Of a stretch of DNA of 64,000 nucleotides, positions 26,569 through 35,072 are shown piece after piece; the stretch's first letter is position 1; the number at the start of each line of letters is the position of its first letter. The translations under genes were made by a program, and so were the position numbers. The notes under the pieces are model-generated. The model was given only the letters and a program-made list of their open reading frames with translations. It searched no databases and was not told where the DNA came from. The stretch is from Methylobacterium dankookense (GTDB taxonomy: Bacteria; Pseudomonadota; Alphaproteobacteria; Rhizobiales; Beijerinckiaceae): NCBI RefSeq assembly GCF_902141855.1, contig NZ_CABFVH010000023.1, positions 1 through 64,000 on the forward strand, written 5' to 3'.

Positions 26569-29500
26569 TCAGTAGGCCTCGGCCGGGCGCGGTCGCGCGC
26601 CGTCCGGGGACGGGTCGGCCGGCGCCTCGGCGTGCAGGGCGTGCAGCCGCTCCAGCGGCTTGCGGCCGAAGCGCAGGAACAGGACGGGGGTCAGGAAGGT
26701 GTCGAGCAGCGTCGCGCTGACGAGGCCGCCGAAGATCGTCACCGCCACCGGGTGCAGGATCTCCTTGCCCGGGCTCGCGGCGTCGTACAGCAGCGGCACC
26801 AGCGCCACGCCCGCCGAGAGCGCCGTCATCAGCACCGGGGTCAGCCGCTCCAGGCTGCCGCGCACCACGAGGTCGGGCCCGAACGGCATACCCTCGTGCA
26901 GTGACAGGTTCAGGTAGTGGCTGATCTTCAGGATGCCGTTGCGGGCGGCGATGCCGGTCAGCGTGATGAAGCCGATCATCGACGCCACCGAGAGCGGCTG
27001 CCCGACCAGCCAGAGCGCGGCCACCGAGCCGATCAGCGCGAGCGGCACGTTGCCCATGATGATGAGCGCCAGGGCGGCCGAGCGGTAGCGGCTGAACAGG
27101 ATGGCGAAGACCAGGGCCAGCGACAGCGCCGAGAGCGCCGCGATGGTCCGGCTCGCCTCCTCCTGCGCCTGGAAAGTGCCTTCCAGGCTGATGAAGAAGC
27201 CGGGCGGCATCGGCTCCTTCGCCACCGCCTCGCGGATGGCGGCCACGACGGTCGCCATGTCGGTGCCGGCCGTCGTGTTGGCCTGGACGACGATGCGGCG
27301 CCGGGCGTTCTCGCGCAGGATCTGGTTCGGCCCGTCGGTCTCGCGGATGTCGGCGACCTGACGCGCCGGCACCCAGCCCGAGGGCGTCTCCAGGAGTAGG
27401 TCGCCTAGCCCCGTCGTCGTCCGGCGGTTCTCGGCGAGGCGCAATACCACGTCGAAGCGGCGCACGCCGTCGACGACCGTCGAGACCACCCGACCGTTGG
27501 AGAGGCGGCTGATCTGCTCGACGACGGCCGCGGGCTGGACGCCGTAGAGGGCCGCCCGGGTGTAGTCGACGCGGACCTCCAGCTGCGGGATGCGCACCTG
27601 CCGCTCGACCTGCAGGTCCGCGAGACCCGGGATCGAGGCCATGCGGTCGCGCAGGGAGTTCGCGACCCGCCGCAGGGCGTCGAGGTCGTCGCCGAACACC
27701 TTGAGCGCGATCTCGGCCCGCACGCCCGAGAGCATGTGGTCGAGCCTGTGCGAGATCGGCTGGCCGACGTTGACCGCCACCGGAAGGGCGGCGAGGCGCC
27801 CGCGGATGTCGGCGACCAGCGCCTCCTTCGGACGCTTCGTGCCTTCGTCGAGCGCCACGTCGATCTCGGAGGAGTGGACGCCCTCGGCGTGCTCGTCGAG
27901 CTCGGCCCGGCCGGTCCGGCGGCCCACCGCCTTCACGCCCGGGATGTCCAGGAGCAGCTTCTCGGCGATCAGCCCGACCCGGTTGCTCTCGGCGAGCGAG
28001 ATGCCCGGGTTGAAGGTCATGCTGACCGTGAACGAGCCCTCGTTGAACGGAGGCAGGAAGGCCCGGGGCAGGTTCCAGGCGGCGACGCCCGCGGCGGCGA
28101 CCGCCACGGCGACGCTTCCAACGAGCCAGCCCTTGTGCCGGAAGGCGACCCGCAGCAGGGCGGCGTTGCCCCGCTTGAGCAGCTTGAGGAAGCGGCTGTC
28201 GTGCTCCTCAAGGTTCCTGAGCCCCGGGAGCAGCAGCGACGCCAGCACCGGCGTCAGGGTGATGGAGGTGAGCAGGCTCGCCAGGATCGAGATGATGTAG
28301 GCCTCGCCGAGCGGGGCGAAGAGCCGCCCCTCGATGCCGGACAGGGCGAAGAGCGGCACGAACACCAGGATGATGATCAGCGTCGCGTAGACGATGCCGG
28401 AGCGCACCTCGTTCGAGGCCTCCACCACCACCTGGAACACGCTCTTCGGGTTGCCGGCCCGTCGGTTCTCGCCGAGCCGCCGGTAGATGTTCTCGACGTC
28501 GACCACCGCGTCGTCGACGAGCTCGCCGATGGCGATGGCCAGGCCCCCGAGCGTCATCGTGTTGATGGACAGCCCGAACAGGTGGAACACCACCGCGGTC
28601 GTCAGCACCGAGACCGGGATGGCGAGCAGCGAGATCGCCGTGGTGCGCACGTTCAGCAGGAAGGCGAACAGCACCACCGCCACGACCAGCACGGCCTCGA
28701 CGAGGACGCGCTCGACGTTGCGGATCGAGGTCTCGATGAAGTCTGCCTGCCGGAACAGCACTTGGTCGGCCTTGATGCCGCCGGGCAGGTTCGGGTTAAG
28801 TTCCTTCAGTGCGGTCTCGATGCTGCGGGTCAGCCGCACGGTGTCGACGTCCGGCTGCTTCTCGACCGAGACGATGACCGCGGGCTTGGCCATGTAGCCG
28901 GCGTCGCCCCGCTTCACCTTCGCGGCGAAGGACACCTCCCCGACCTGGCGCAGGTACACGGGCGTGTCGGCGACCGTCGCGACCACGAGGTTGCGCAGGT
29001 CGTCGAGGCTCATGGTCCGGCCGATGCTCCGGATCAGGTACTCGCGGGCGTTCTGGTCTGTGAAGCCGCCGCCGGCGTTGGTGCCGAACTGCGCCAGCGC
29101 CGTCTCCAGCTGGGCATTGGTCACCCCGAGCGCGCGCATGGCCGCCGGATTCGGGCTGACCCGGAACTGGCGCACCTCGCCGCCGATGGGGATGACCTGC
29201 GCCACGCCCGGGATGGTCAGCAGGCGCGGTCGGATGGTGAAGTCGGCGACCTCGCGCACCTGCATGGGGGTCGCGGTCTCGCTGGTGACCGCCACTAGCA
29301 GGATCTGGCCCATGATGGAGGAGACAGGGCCCATCACCGGGGTCACGCCTCGGGGCAGCTGGTCCTGGACGAGGGACAGGCGCTCCGCGACCTGCTGCCG
29401 GTTCCGATAGATGTCGGTCCCCCAGTCGAACTCGACGTAGGTGATGGACAGGCCCACGCCCGAGACCGAGCGCACGCGGGTCACGCCGGGGAGACCGTTC

Positions 29501-29718
29501 ATCCGGGTCTCGATGGGATAGGTGACGAGTTGCTCGACCTCCTGGGGGGCGTACCCTTCCGCCTCCGTCATGACCGTGACGGTGGGTCTATTGAGGTCGG
29601 GAAAGACGTCGACCGGCAGTTTGGTCGCGGTGAAGGCGCCGTACAGTACCAGCACCGCGGCGAGCGCGAGGACGAGCAGGCGGTTGCGGACCGACTGGCT
29701 GACGAGGAAGGTGAACAT
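26569..29718 (-). CDS. heavy-metal RND efflux permease (CzcA/CusA family)
   Basis: A 1049-residue pump of usual family length. The N-terminus FLVSQSVRNRLLVLALAAVL is the first membrane helix, followed by KLPVDVFPDLNRPTVTVMTE and a conserved VTYPIE block. The TM4 proton-relay motif reads GELVDDAVVDVENIYRRL, different from the CusA signature of the second pump here, so its metal specificity is not settled. Two large periplasmic loops and twelve helices are evident. It acts with the adaptor encoded 12 bases upstream; no outer-membrane channel gene is present. Confidence 0.92.
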   Translation of the reverse strand: MFTFLVSQSVRNRLLVLALAAVLVLYGAFTATKLPVDVFPDLNRPTVTVMTEAEGYAPQEVEQLVTYPIETRMNGLPGVTRVRSVSGVGLSITYVEFDWGTDIYRNRQQVAERLSLVQDQLPRGVTPVMGPVSSIMGQILLVAVTSETATPMQVREVADFTIRPRLLTIPGVAQVIPIGGEVRQFRVSPNPAAMRALGVTNAQLETALAQFGTNAGGGFTDQNAREYLIRSIGRTMSLDDLRNLVVATVADTPVYLRQVGEVSFAAKVKRGDAGYMAKPAVIVSVEKQPDVDTVRLTRSIETALKELNPNLPGGIKADQVLFRQADFIETSIRNVERVLVEAVLVVAVVLFAFLLNVRTTAISLLAIPVSVLTTAVVFHLFGLSINTMTLGGLAIAIGELVDDAVVDVENIYRRLGENRRAGNPKSVFQVVVEASNEVRSGIVYATLIIILVFVPLFALSGIEGRLFAPLGEAYIISILASLLTSITLTPVLASLLLPGLRNLEEHDSRFLKLLKRGNAALLRVAFRHKGWLVGSVAVAVAAAGVAAWNLPRAFLPPFNEGSFTVSMTFNPGISLAESNRVGLIAEKLLLDIPGVKAVGRRTGRAELDEHAEGVHSSEIDVALDEGTKRPKEALVADIRGRLAALPVAVNVGQPISHRLDHMLSGVRAEIALKVFGDDLDALRRVANSLRDRMASIPGLADLQVERQVRIPQLEVRVDYTRAALYGVQPAAVVEQISRLSNGRVVSTVVDGVRRFDVVLRLAENRRTTTGLGDLLLETPSGWVPARQVADIRETDGPNQILRENARRRIVVQANTTAGTDMATVVAAIREAVAKEPMPPGFFISLEGTFQAQEEASRTIAALSALSLALVFAILFSRYRSAALALIIMGNVPLALIGSVAALWLVGQPLSVASMIGFITLTGIAARNGILKISHYLNLSLHEGMPFGPDLVVRGSLERLTPVLMTALSAGVALVPLLYDAASPGKEILHPVAVTIFGGLVSATLLDTFLTPVLFLRFGRKPLERLHALHAEAPADPSPDGARPRPAEAY

Positions 29719-29730
29719 CGGGCGGCCTCC

Positions 29731-31470
29731 TCAGCGAACCTGGTCGAGGAGTTCGGCGCCCTGGGTCACGACCCGCTTGCCGGACCCGATCCCCTCGGCC
29801 ACGAGCACCCGGCCGCCGTCGAGCGGCTCGACCCGAACGGGCCGCGCCTCGAAGCGCTCGGCGGTGGTGTGCTCGTAGACGACGTCCTGCCCGTTGCCGG
29901 TGCGCACCACGGCAGAGCGCGGCAGCGCCAGGCCGGCCTGCTCGGTGTCGGTCCCGGCCAGCACCGTGACGAACTGGCCGACCCGCAGGCCCGAGGCGTC
30001 GCCCTGGACCGCGAACTGCACCGGGATGGCCTGGTTACGGTCGGCGAGCCCCGAGCCCTGGTAGGCGAGCCTCAGGGTCCTTCCGTCCGCGAGGCGGGCC
30101 GTGGCGTTCCGCGCGGCGGTCAGGGCGTCGAAGCTCAGCGCCTCGACCCAGAGGCGGTTCGGGTCGACGATCTGGAAGATCATGGCGCCCGGAGCCGCCA
30201 TCTGGCCGGCCACCGCGGCCGCCTGCGCCACCACGCCGTCGACCGGAGCGACCAGGGTCTCGGGTTGCTGGCGGATCTTGTCCAGGGCGGCGCGGCGGTC
30301 ATGCAGGCCGTTCAACTCCGCGACCGCGTCATCGAGCTGGGTCGTGGCAACGGCCCCCGTGGTGGCGAGCTTGCGGTAGCGCTCGACCCGACGCTCGACG
30401 ATGGCGATCTGCTGGTCGAGTTCGCCCTGACGCTGGCGCATGTCGGAGACGTCGACGGCCTGAACCGGCGGCGTCACCGTGGCGAGCACGTCGCCCTTGC
30501 GAACCTTCGTGCCGAGGCGGGGGAAGACGCCGGACGGCGGTGGCGAGATCCGTCCGCCGACCGAGGACTGGACGACGCCGCTGGCGTTCGGGTCCGGGAT
30601 GATGCGGCCCGGCAACTCGACCGAGCGGTGGAAGCTGCCCTGCTCCGTCATGACCGTGCGCAGGACCAGCAGGCGCTGGGTCGGCTTCGGCACGAAGACG
30701 GAGCCGTCGGGCAGGCGCTGCGCGAGGTCCGACGCCGCCGGCGCGGTCTGGCGCGGCTCGATCAGGGCGGCGCCTTGCACGGCTGAGCCGTGGTCCTCGT
30801 CGCCGTGTGCGAAGGCCGCGGTGCCGAGGACGAGGGTGATGCCGATGGCGAGCAGCGCCATGGCCGGCACGCTCCGACGTCCGCGCACGGCTGCGGTGAC
30901 GAGCATGCCGAGCAGGAAGGCGACCGCGACCGCGGCCACCAGCGTCGGGTCCTTGGCCGTCAGGCGCTCCCTGATGCCCTGGGCGAACTCCGAGACGCGC
31001 GCCGGTACCCCCTGCGCCGAAGCGGGCTTGGCAGGCAGGGCGGCCGGGGCGGCGTTCCTATCGGGCACGGTGACCGCGACGGCCAGCACGTCGACGGCGT
31101 CGCCCGCGGTGACGGTCGCGACGAGTTCGTGACGGCCGGGCTTCGACAGCCATGGCGCCGGCAGGGCGTAGCCGCCCTCCGAAGTGGCGGTCGCGATCCT
31201 CGGCCCCTCGGGAGTCTCGACCTCGATGGTCGCGCCGGGCACCGGCTCGTTCGTCCGGAAGCGGTCGAGGAACAGCGTTAGGGTTCCGTCGCGCGGGACG
31301 GCGACGAGCTCGAAGGCATCCGAGAGCGCCTCGCCGCGCGGCGCGATGGTCTTCGAGACGGGCGGCGGCGCGGCGCCGTGGTCGTGGCCCTCATGGGCGA
31401 GCGCAGGCCCCGCCAAGACGGCGGCAAGCAGCGCCACCACGCCATAGGCGGCGGCAAAACGGGTCGACAT
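29731..31470 (-). CDS. RND periplasmic adaptor with extra N-terminal domain
   Basis: A 579-residue protein, longer than typical 350-500-residue adaptors. After a signal peptide and HEGHDHG comes an Ig-like beta domain (LTLFLDRFRTNEPVPGATIE, GGYALPAPWLSKPGRHELVA), then hydrophobic segments (PTLVAAVAVAFLLGMLVTAA and MALLAIGITLVLGTAAFAHG), and only then the HlyD/CusB-type adaptor: a coiled coil near GELDQQIAIVERRVERYRKL, a lipoyl-like PVDGVVAQAAAVAGQMAAPG and a beta-barrel. The extra part may anchor the adaptor or sense metal. It is the first gene of the adaptor-pump-periplasmic protein unit. Confidence 0.88.
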   Translation of the reverse strand: MSTRFAAAYGVVALLAAVLAGPALAHEGHDHGAAPPPVSKTIAPRGEALSDAFELVAVPRDGTLTLFLDRFRTNEPVPGATIEVETPEGPRIATATSEGGYALPAPWLSKPGRHELVATVTAGDAVDVLAVAVTVPDRNAAPAALPAKPASAQGVPARVSEFAQGIRERLTAKDPTLVAAVAVAFLLGMLVTAAVRGRRSVPAMALLAIGITLVLGTAAFAHGDEDHGSAVQGAALIEPRQTAPAASDLAQRLPDGSVFVPKPTQRLLVLRTVMTEQGSFHRSVELPGRIIPDPNASGVVQSSVGGRISPPPSGVFPRLGTKVRKGDVLATVTPPVQAVDVSDMRQRQGELDQQIAIVERRVERYRKLATTGAVATTQLDDAVAELNGLHDRRAALDKIRQQPETLVAPVDGVVAQAAAVAGQMAAPGAMIFQIVDPNRLWVEALSFDALTAARNATARLADGRTLRLAYQGSGLADRNQAIPVQFAVQGDASGLRVGQFVTVLAGTDTEQAGLALPRSAVVRTGNGQDVVYEHTTAERFEARPVRVEPLDGGRVLVAEGIGSGKRVVTQGAELLDQVR

Positions 31471-31555
31471 GAATAGGAATCCTCGCGTCGGGAAGTCCGG
31501 ACGGCGCCGATAGCGGGCGCATTCCGGGCGTCGCGCGCCTCAGGCGCGCCCTACT

Positions 31556-32014
31556 TCACGCGAGGGTTCGTGGGGGCTCGGGCAGGGCCTCGGGGCCGAG
31601 GCCGGCATGGCCTACGACGTCATGCGGGATCAGCGTGACGGTCCGGAACAGGGACGGCGACAGGATCGAGGGGCCCGGAAGGACGCCGGTGGCGCAGCAG
31701 GCCATCGTCCCGCAACAGCGGGTCTTGCAACCGGGCTGGCAGCAATCGTTCGCGCTCGCCTCGATGCTCGCTCGATCCACCGCCACGAGCGCGATCTTGG
31801 ACCAGGTCGGCGCCTCGGACCGGACCGCCGGCTTGGCGGTCGCGGGCATCGCCGCCTTGACCGTCGAAGGCACGGGCTTCGACGGCGTCGCAGCCACATG
31901 ATGGCCGTGGTGCGCGTGGCCCTCGTGGGCCTGGACCGCGGACGGCGCGACGTAGGCGATGATCGCGAGGATCATCGCCGCCATCAGGCGCACGATTTGC
32001 CGGTCGGGGCTCAT
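31556..32014 (-). CDS. Cys/His-rich exported protein
   Basis: A 152-residue protein with an N-terminal export or anchor helix (IVRLMAAMILAIIAYVAPSA) followed by HEGHAHHGHH and a cysteine cluster NDCCQPGCKTRCCGTMACC containing seven Cys. These features point to metal sequestration on the periplasmic side. The C-terminus (PSLFRTVTLIPHDVVGHAG) resembles the short tail of copper-island proteins of unknown function. It sits between copZ and the RND adaptor. Confidence 0.7.
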   Translation of the reverse strand: MSPDRQIVRLMAAMILAIIAYVAPSAVQAHEGHAHHGHHVAATPSKPVPSTVKAAMPATAKPAVRSEAPTWSKIALVAVDRASIEASANDCCQPGCKTRCCGTMACCATGVLPGPSILSPSLFRTVTLIPHDVVGHAGLGPEALPEPPRTLA

Positions 32015-32105
32015 GAGGGCTGCTTACACCGATTCCAGTGGCGGGACTATGTCGTCGTCGGGAACGTGAATGCCGAAGTGACGGTTTGGTTGCCGCCGAG
32101 GCGCT

Positions 32106-32318
32106 TCAAGCCGCCGCGGGCAGCGGTTCGGCCGGGTAGCCGGCTGCCGTGATGGCCCGGGCGATGCGCTCGGCGGGACCGCCGGCACCCGACACGGTGA
32201 CGAGCTTGGCCCCCAGGTCGATGTCCACCCGAGCCTCAGGCTCGACGCCGAGGACGGCGCGCGTGACGCCTTTGGCGCAGCCGCCGCAACCCATTTTCTC
32301 GACCTTGTAGCGGACCAT
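32106..32318 (-). CDS. copZ: copper chaperone, HMA domain protein
   Basis: A 70-residue single HMA (ferredoxin-like) domain. The metal loop reads KMGCGGCAKGVTRAV, giving the C-x-x-C pair; the beta strand RVDIDLGAKLVTVSG and the helix AERIARAITAAGYPAEPL complete the fold. Such proteins carry Cu(I) to CopA-type ATPases and repressors. A CueR-type promoter lies 28 bases upstream, so it is probably copper-induced. Confidence 0.9.
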   Translation of the reverse strand: MVRYKVEKMGCGGCAKGVTRAVLGVEPEARVDIDLGAKLVTVSGAGGPAERIARAITAAGYPAEPLPAAA

Positions 32319-32345
32319 GACGCTTTCCCTCAGCGGCGTCCTACC

Positions 32346-32376
32346 CAGATGGGGCTTCCCATCGTGGGAAGGTCAA
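32346..32376 (-). promoter_or_regulatory. CueR-type promoter of copZ
   Basis: On the minus strand: -35 TTGACC, a 19-base spacer holding the dyad CTTCC-CACGATG-GGAAG, and -10 CATCTG. The over-long spacer with a central dyad is diagnostic of MerR-family activation, and TTGACCTTCC matches known CueR sites. Confidence 0.75.
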
Positions 32377-32392
32377 GGGCCGGCGGCGCCCG

Positions 32393-33514
32393 TCAGGCCG
32401 GGGTCCATGCGGAAACCGTCGCCGCGTGCTCCCGGTGGCCGTGCCGGATGCCCTCCCAGCCGTGCCAGCCCGTGTAAAGCCCGAGCAGGACGATCAGGGC
32501 CGCCGAGGCGTAAGGGGCCCGACGGGCGAAGGCGCCGAACCCGGACCAGCGGCTCGCCGCGTGCTTCACGCTGAGCGCCGCCAGGACACCGGCCGACACC
32601 ATCGTGAGCGCCAGCCCGAGGCTGAAGCACACGACCAGCGCGAAGCCGAGGCTGAATTGCTTGAGCTGGATGCACAGCAGCAGCACCGTGATGGCGGCCG
32701 GGCACGGGATCAGGCCACCCGTCAGGCCGAACAGCACGATCTGGCCCGTGGTCACGGTGCGGCCCCCGAACCGCCGCCGGATGTCCTCGGCATGTGCCCG
32801 GGCGTGCGCGTCGTCCTCGTCGCCCAGGTCCATGTGGTCGTGTGCGTGGCCGTGTTCCTCGAACGCGAACTCGTGGGCCTCGGGCCCGGCCGAACCCTCG
32901 ATGCGGATCTGCGCCTTGAAGGCGTGCGGTTCCGGGATCTCGTCCGCGCTCTCCAGGCAGTCGCCGCGGACCGCGAACCAGAAAACCTGCGGGATCCCGT
33001 CCCGCCGAACGGTCTCGACGGTGACCGTGTCCGCCGCGGGCAATGGCCCGCCTTCGGCTCGCAGGCGCCAACGCGGCGGCACACCGTCCTCGAATATCTC
33101 CAGCGTCAGCGGTCCGTCCCGCGTGGCGAGGCGGCGGCGCTCGTCGTGATGATGATGGTGCGCGTCATGCCGCTCACGCCAGGTCCTCCACGCCATCCAG
33201 AGGGCGACCCCCACGATGATGATGGCGGAGGCGAGCTGCAAGTACGGCTCCGCGGCCTCGCCGCCCCATTCCTGGCCGAGGTACTGCCCGCCGAGCGCGA
33301 TCATCCACACCACCGCCGTGTGCGAAAGCGTGGCCGCCAAGCCCAGCAGGACCGCCTGCATGACCGTGCCGCGGACCGCGATGATGAAGGCGGCCATCAT
33401 CGTCTTGGAGTGGCCGGGCTCCAGGCCGTGCAGGGCGCCGAGCAGGATCGCGCTCGGCACGAACAGCCAGGCGTGCGCGGCTCCTTGCTGCAACAGGTCG
33501 GGAAACGAGGCCAT
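32393..33514 (-). CDS. rcnA: nickel/cobalt efflux protein RcnA
   Basis: A 373-residue membrane protein of the RcnA family: the first helices contain LLGALHGLEPGHSKTMMAAF (HGLEPGH signature), then TLSHTAVVWMIALGGQYLG, a His-rich cytoplasmic loop (HDAHHHHHDE), a soluble insert with HEFAFEEHGHAHDHMDLGDE, and C-terminal helices beginning QIVLFGLTGGLIPCPAAITV. It exports Ni2+ and Co2+. The RcnR gene lies 13 bases upstream and both are on the minus strand, the classical arrangement. The insert between the His loop and the last helices is longer than in E. coli RcnA. Confidence 0.92.
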   Translation of the reverse strand: MASFPDLLQQGAAHAWLFVPSAILLGALHGLEPGHSKTMMAAFIIAVRGTVMQAVLLGLAATLSHTAVVWMIALGGQYLGQEWGGEAAEPYLQLASAIIIVGVALWMAWRTWRERHDAHHHHHDERRRLATRDGPLTLEIFEDGVPPRWRLRAEGGPLPAADTVTVETVRRDGIPQVFWFAVRGDCLESADEIPEPHAFKAQIRIEGSAGPEAHEFAFEEHGHAHDHMDLGDEDDAHARAHAEDIRRRFGGRTVTTGQIVLFGLTGGLIPCPAAITVLLLCIQLKQFSLGFALVVCFSLGLALTMVSAGVLAALSVKHAASRWSGFGAFARRAPYASAALIVLLGLYTGWHGWEGIRHGHREHAATVSAWTPA

Positions 33515-33527
33515 GACGGATCACCCT

Positions 33528-33806
33528 CTACTTGAGATAGGTCCTGACGACCTCGATGAGCTCGGCCGCGCCCTTGGCACGCTCCGGGTCGGGCTCGCGA
33601 GCGGGGTCCACGACGTGATGGCGGATGTGATCCTCCATGAGCTCGGCGGTCAGCCCGTTGATGGCACCCCGCATGGAGGCGACCAGCATCAGGACGTCGG
33701 TGCAGCCGATCTCCGCTTCCAGCGCGCGCTCGACGGCTTCGGCCTGCCCCTTGATCCGGCGCACGCGCGCCAGGAGCTTGGTCTTGTCCTTGACGGTATG
33801 GGACAT
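33528..33806 (-). CDS. rcnR: nickel/cobalt-responsive repressor RcnR
   Basis: A 92-residue all-helical CsoR/RcnR/FrmR family repressor beginning MSHTVKDKTKLLARVRRIKG. The metal-ligand fingerprint His3, Cys35, His60 and His64 is the one of Ni/Co-sensing RcnR. It precedes rcnA in the same operon and would repress it in the absence of metal. The operator dyad with six G lies 26-42 bases upstream of the start. Confidence 0.9.
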   Translation of the reverse strand: MSHTVKDKTKLLARVRRIKGQAEAVERALEAEIGCTDVLMLVASMRGAINGLTAELMEDHIRHHVVDPAREPDPERAKGAAELIEVVRTYLK

Positions 33807-33831
33807 GGATTGGCTCCTCTCGCATCGTAAT

Positions 33832-33848
33832 ATAGGGGGGTACCCTAT
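33832..33848. promoter_or_regulatory. RcnR operator, G-tract dyad
   Basis: ATAGGG-GGGTA-CCCTAT, an inverted repeat around a six-G tract, lies between the divergent rcnR and DUF1289 genes. RcnR-family operators are G-tracts flanked by AT inverted repeats. It may control both directions. Confidence 0.75.
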
Positions 33849-33892
33849 TTACGTCGAGTGGGTGCCCCCTTGCGGGTCGAGGAGGGCGTGCC

Positions 33893-34081
33893 GTGAAGGA
33901 AAAGGATCCCTGCATCGGCGTCTGCCGGTTCGACGGCAAGTCCGGCTGGTGCGCGGGCTGCGGTCGGACCGTCCCGGAGATCAGGGCATGGCGAAAGATG
34001 ACGCCCTTTCGGCGCGATGCGCTCGCGCGCGACTTGCCGCGCCGCGTCAAGCGGGCCGCCGCAGAGGGGGACGCGCCATGA
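33893..34081 (+). CDS. DUF1289 family protein
   Basis: A 62-residue protein with the DUF1289 pattern DPCIGVCRFDGKSGWCAGCG followed by RTVPEIRAWRKMTP; four conserved cysteines probably bind a metal ion or an Fe-S cluster. The start is GTG. It is transcribed divergently from rcnR across the shared operator. The family is widespread in alphaproteobacteria, with no settled function. Confidence 0.85.
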   Translation: MKEKDPCIGVCRFDGKSGWCAGCGRTVPEIRAWRKMTPFRRDALARDLPRRVKRAAAEGDAP

Positions 34082-34766
34082 CCGGGCGGGCCGTCCCCGA
34101 CGCGGATGCCGCGGGGACCACGTCGCGCGGGGCTTCCGTGGGTGCCGACAGGCTGAGCGGAACGTTATTGGTCGAGCGCCAGCGTCAGGCCGACGGGGAG
34201 CGATCCGCCGCAAGGCACGACGATGCCCCAGGCGAACGAAGCCTGCTGCTCGCCGCCGACTGCTACAGGGGGCGCGCCTCGTGCGAGGCTCCTCTCGCTG
34301 GCAGCGGAGTTCCAACGTCATGGCCGTGGCACGGCGACGCTTGGTAGCCGAAGGTTCCGCGTCGACCTGGTCCGGGCAGGCGCTCCCCATCCGGCAAAGC
34401 GGGGGCTTCGCGTGCGTGCTGGCTGGAGGCCGCTAGCCGGCTCCGGACGAGGGTTGAGGTGCTGCGTCGCCTCGACCGAGCGCGTCGACCGCGACGGCAC
34501 GATCCCTCCCGGGAGGACCTCCGTTCGGACATCGGTCCTTCCGCCCCGGGAAGCACCACGTCGACCGCACCGTTCCGCTCCGGCGCTCCGCAGGATTGAC
34601 TATCGTCGGTCCGATGATCGACCCGGGCTACGGGGCGGTGGCCCGCCGTACGACCAGAAATGCCTTCGCGACGACGGGATCGAGCCATGGACGTGGTCGC
34701 CCGCGGCACCCGCTCGGCGTAGGGACCGAGAAACGAAGGGTTGCGGGATGGGGCGCATCGTTGTCA
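34082..34766. other. gene-less stretch
   Basis: Open frames on both strands are arginine-rich, overlap each other and lack good starts. Apart from the operator at its right end, no feature was recognised. Confidence 0.45.
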
Positions 34767-34785
34767 TATCCCCTCCAGGGGGATA
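34767..34785. promoter_or_regulatory. CsoR-type operator
   Basis: TATCCCC-TCCAG-GGGGATA is a perfect 7-bp dyad with G/C tracts, ending five bases before the first possible ATG of the CsoR-like gene. It fits autoregulation by a CsoR/RcnR-family repressor. Confidence 0.7.
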
Positions 34786-34795
34786 GGATATGGAA

Positions 34796-35062
34796 ATGAG
34801 CCACGCCTCGCACCCGGACATCGTCAAGCGCCTGAAGCGCGCCCATGGCCATCTTGCCGGCGTGATCGCCATGATCGAGGAGGGCCGCCCGTGCCTCGAC
34901 CTTGCCCAACAGCTCCACGCGGTGGAAGGCGCCCTCGCGAACGCCAAGCGCGTCCTGATCCAAGACCACATGGAGCACTGCCTCGGCGAGGGGGTCGACC
35001 AGAGCGGCCGGGCCGCGCGCGAGGCGCTGGCCGAGTTCAAGGCGCTGGCAAAGTACCTGTGA
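34796..35062 (+). CDS. CsoR/FrmR family metal-sensing repressor
   Basis: An 88-residue helical repressor starting MSHASHPDIVKRLKRAHGHL. The ligand set Cys33, His58 and Cys62 has the C-x24-H-x3-C spacing of copper-sensing CsoR, distinct from the RcnR at 33528. An in-frame ATG two codons upstream (34790) is also possible, but MSHASHP matches family N-termini. It is followed 10 bases later by an MFS exporter, which it presumably represses through the dyad just upstream of both. Confidence 0.85.
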   Translation: MSHASHPDIVKRLKRAHGHLAGVIAMIEEGRPCLDLAQQLHAVEGALANAKRVLIQDHMEHCLGEGVDQSGRAAREALAEFKALAKYL

Positions 35063-35072
35063 GGTCGGTCCG

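Noticed and set aside
27736..29298. 520-codon plus-strand frame opposite the first RND pump
   Set aside because: Asp/His/Arg-rich repeats without motifs; the pump gene on the minus strand explains the region.
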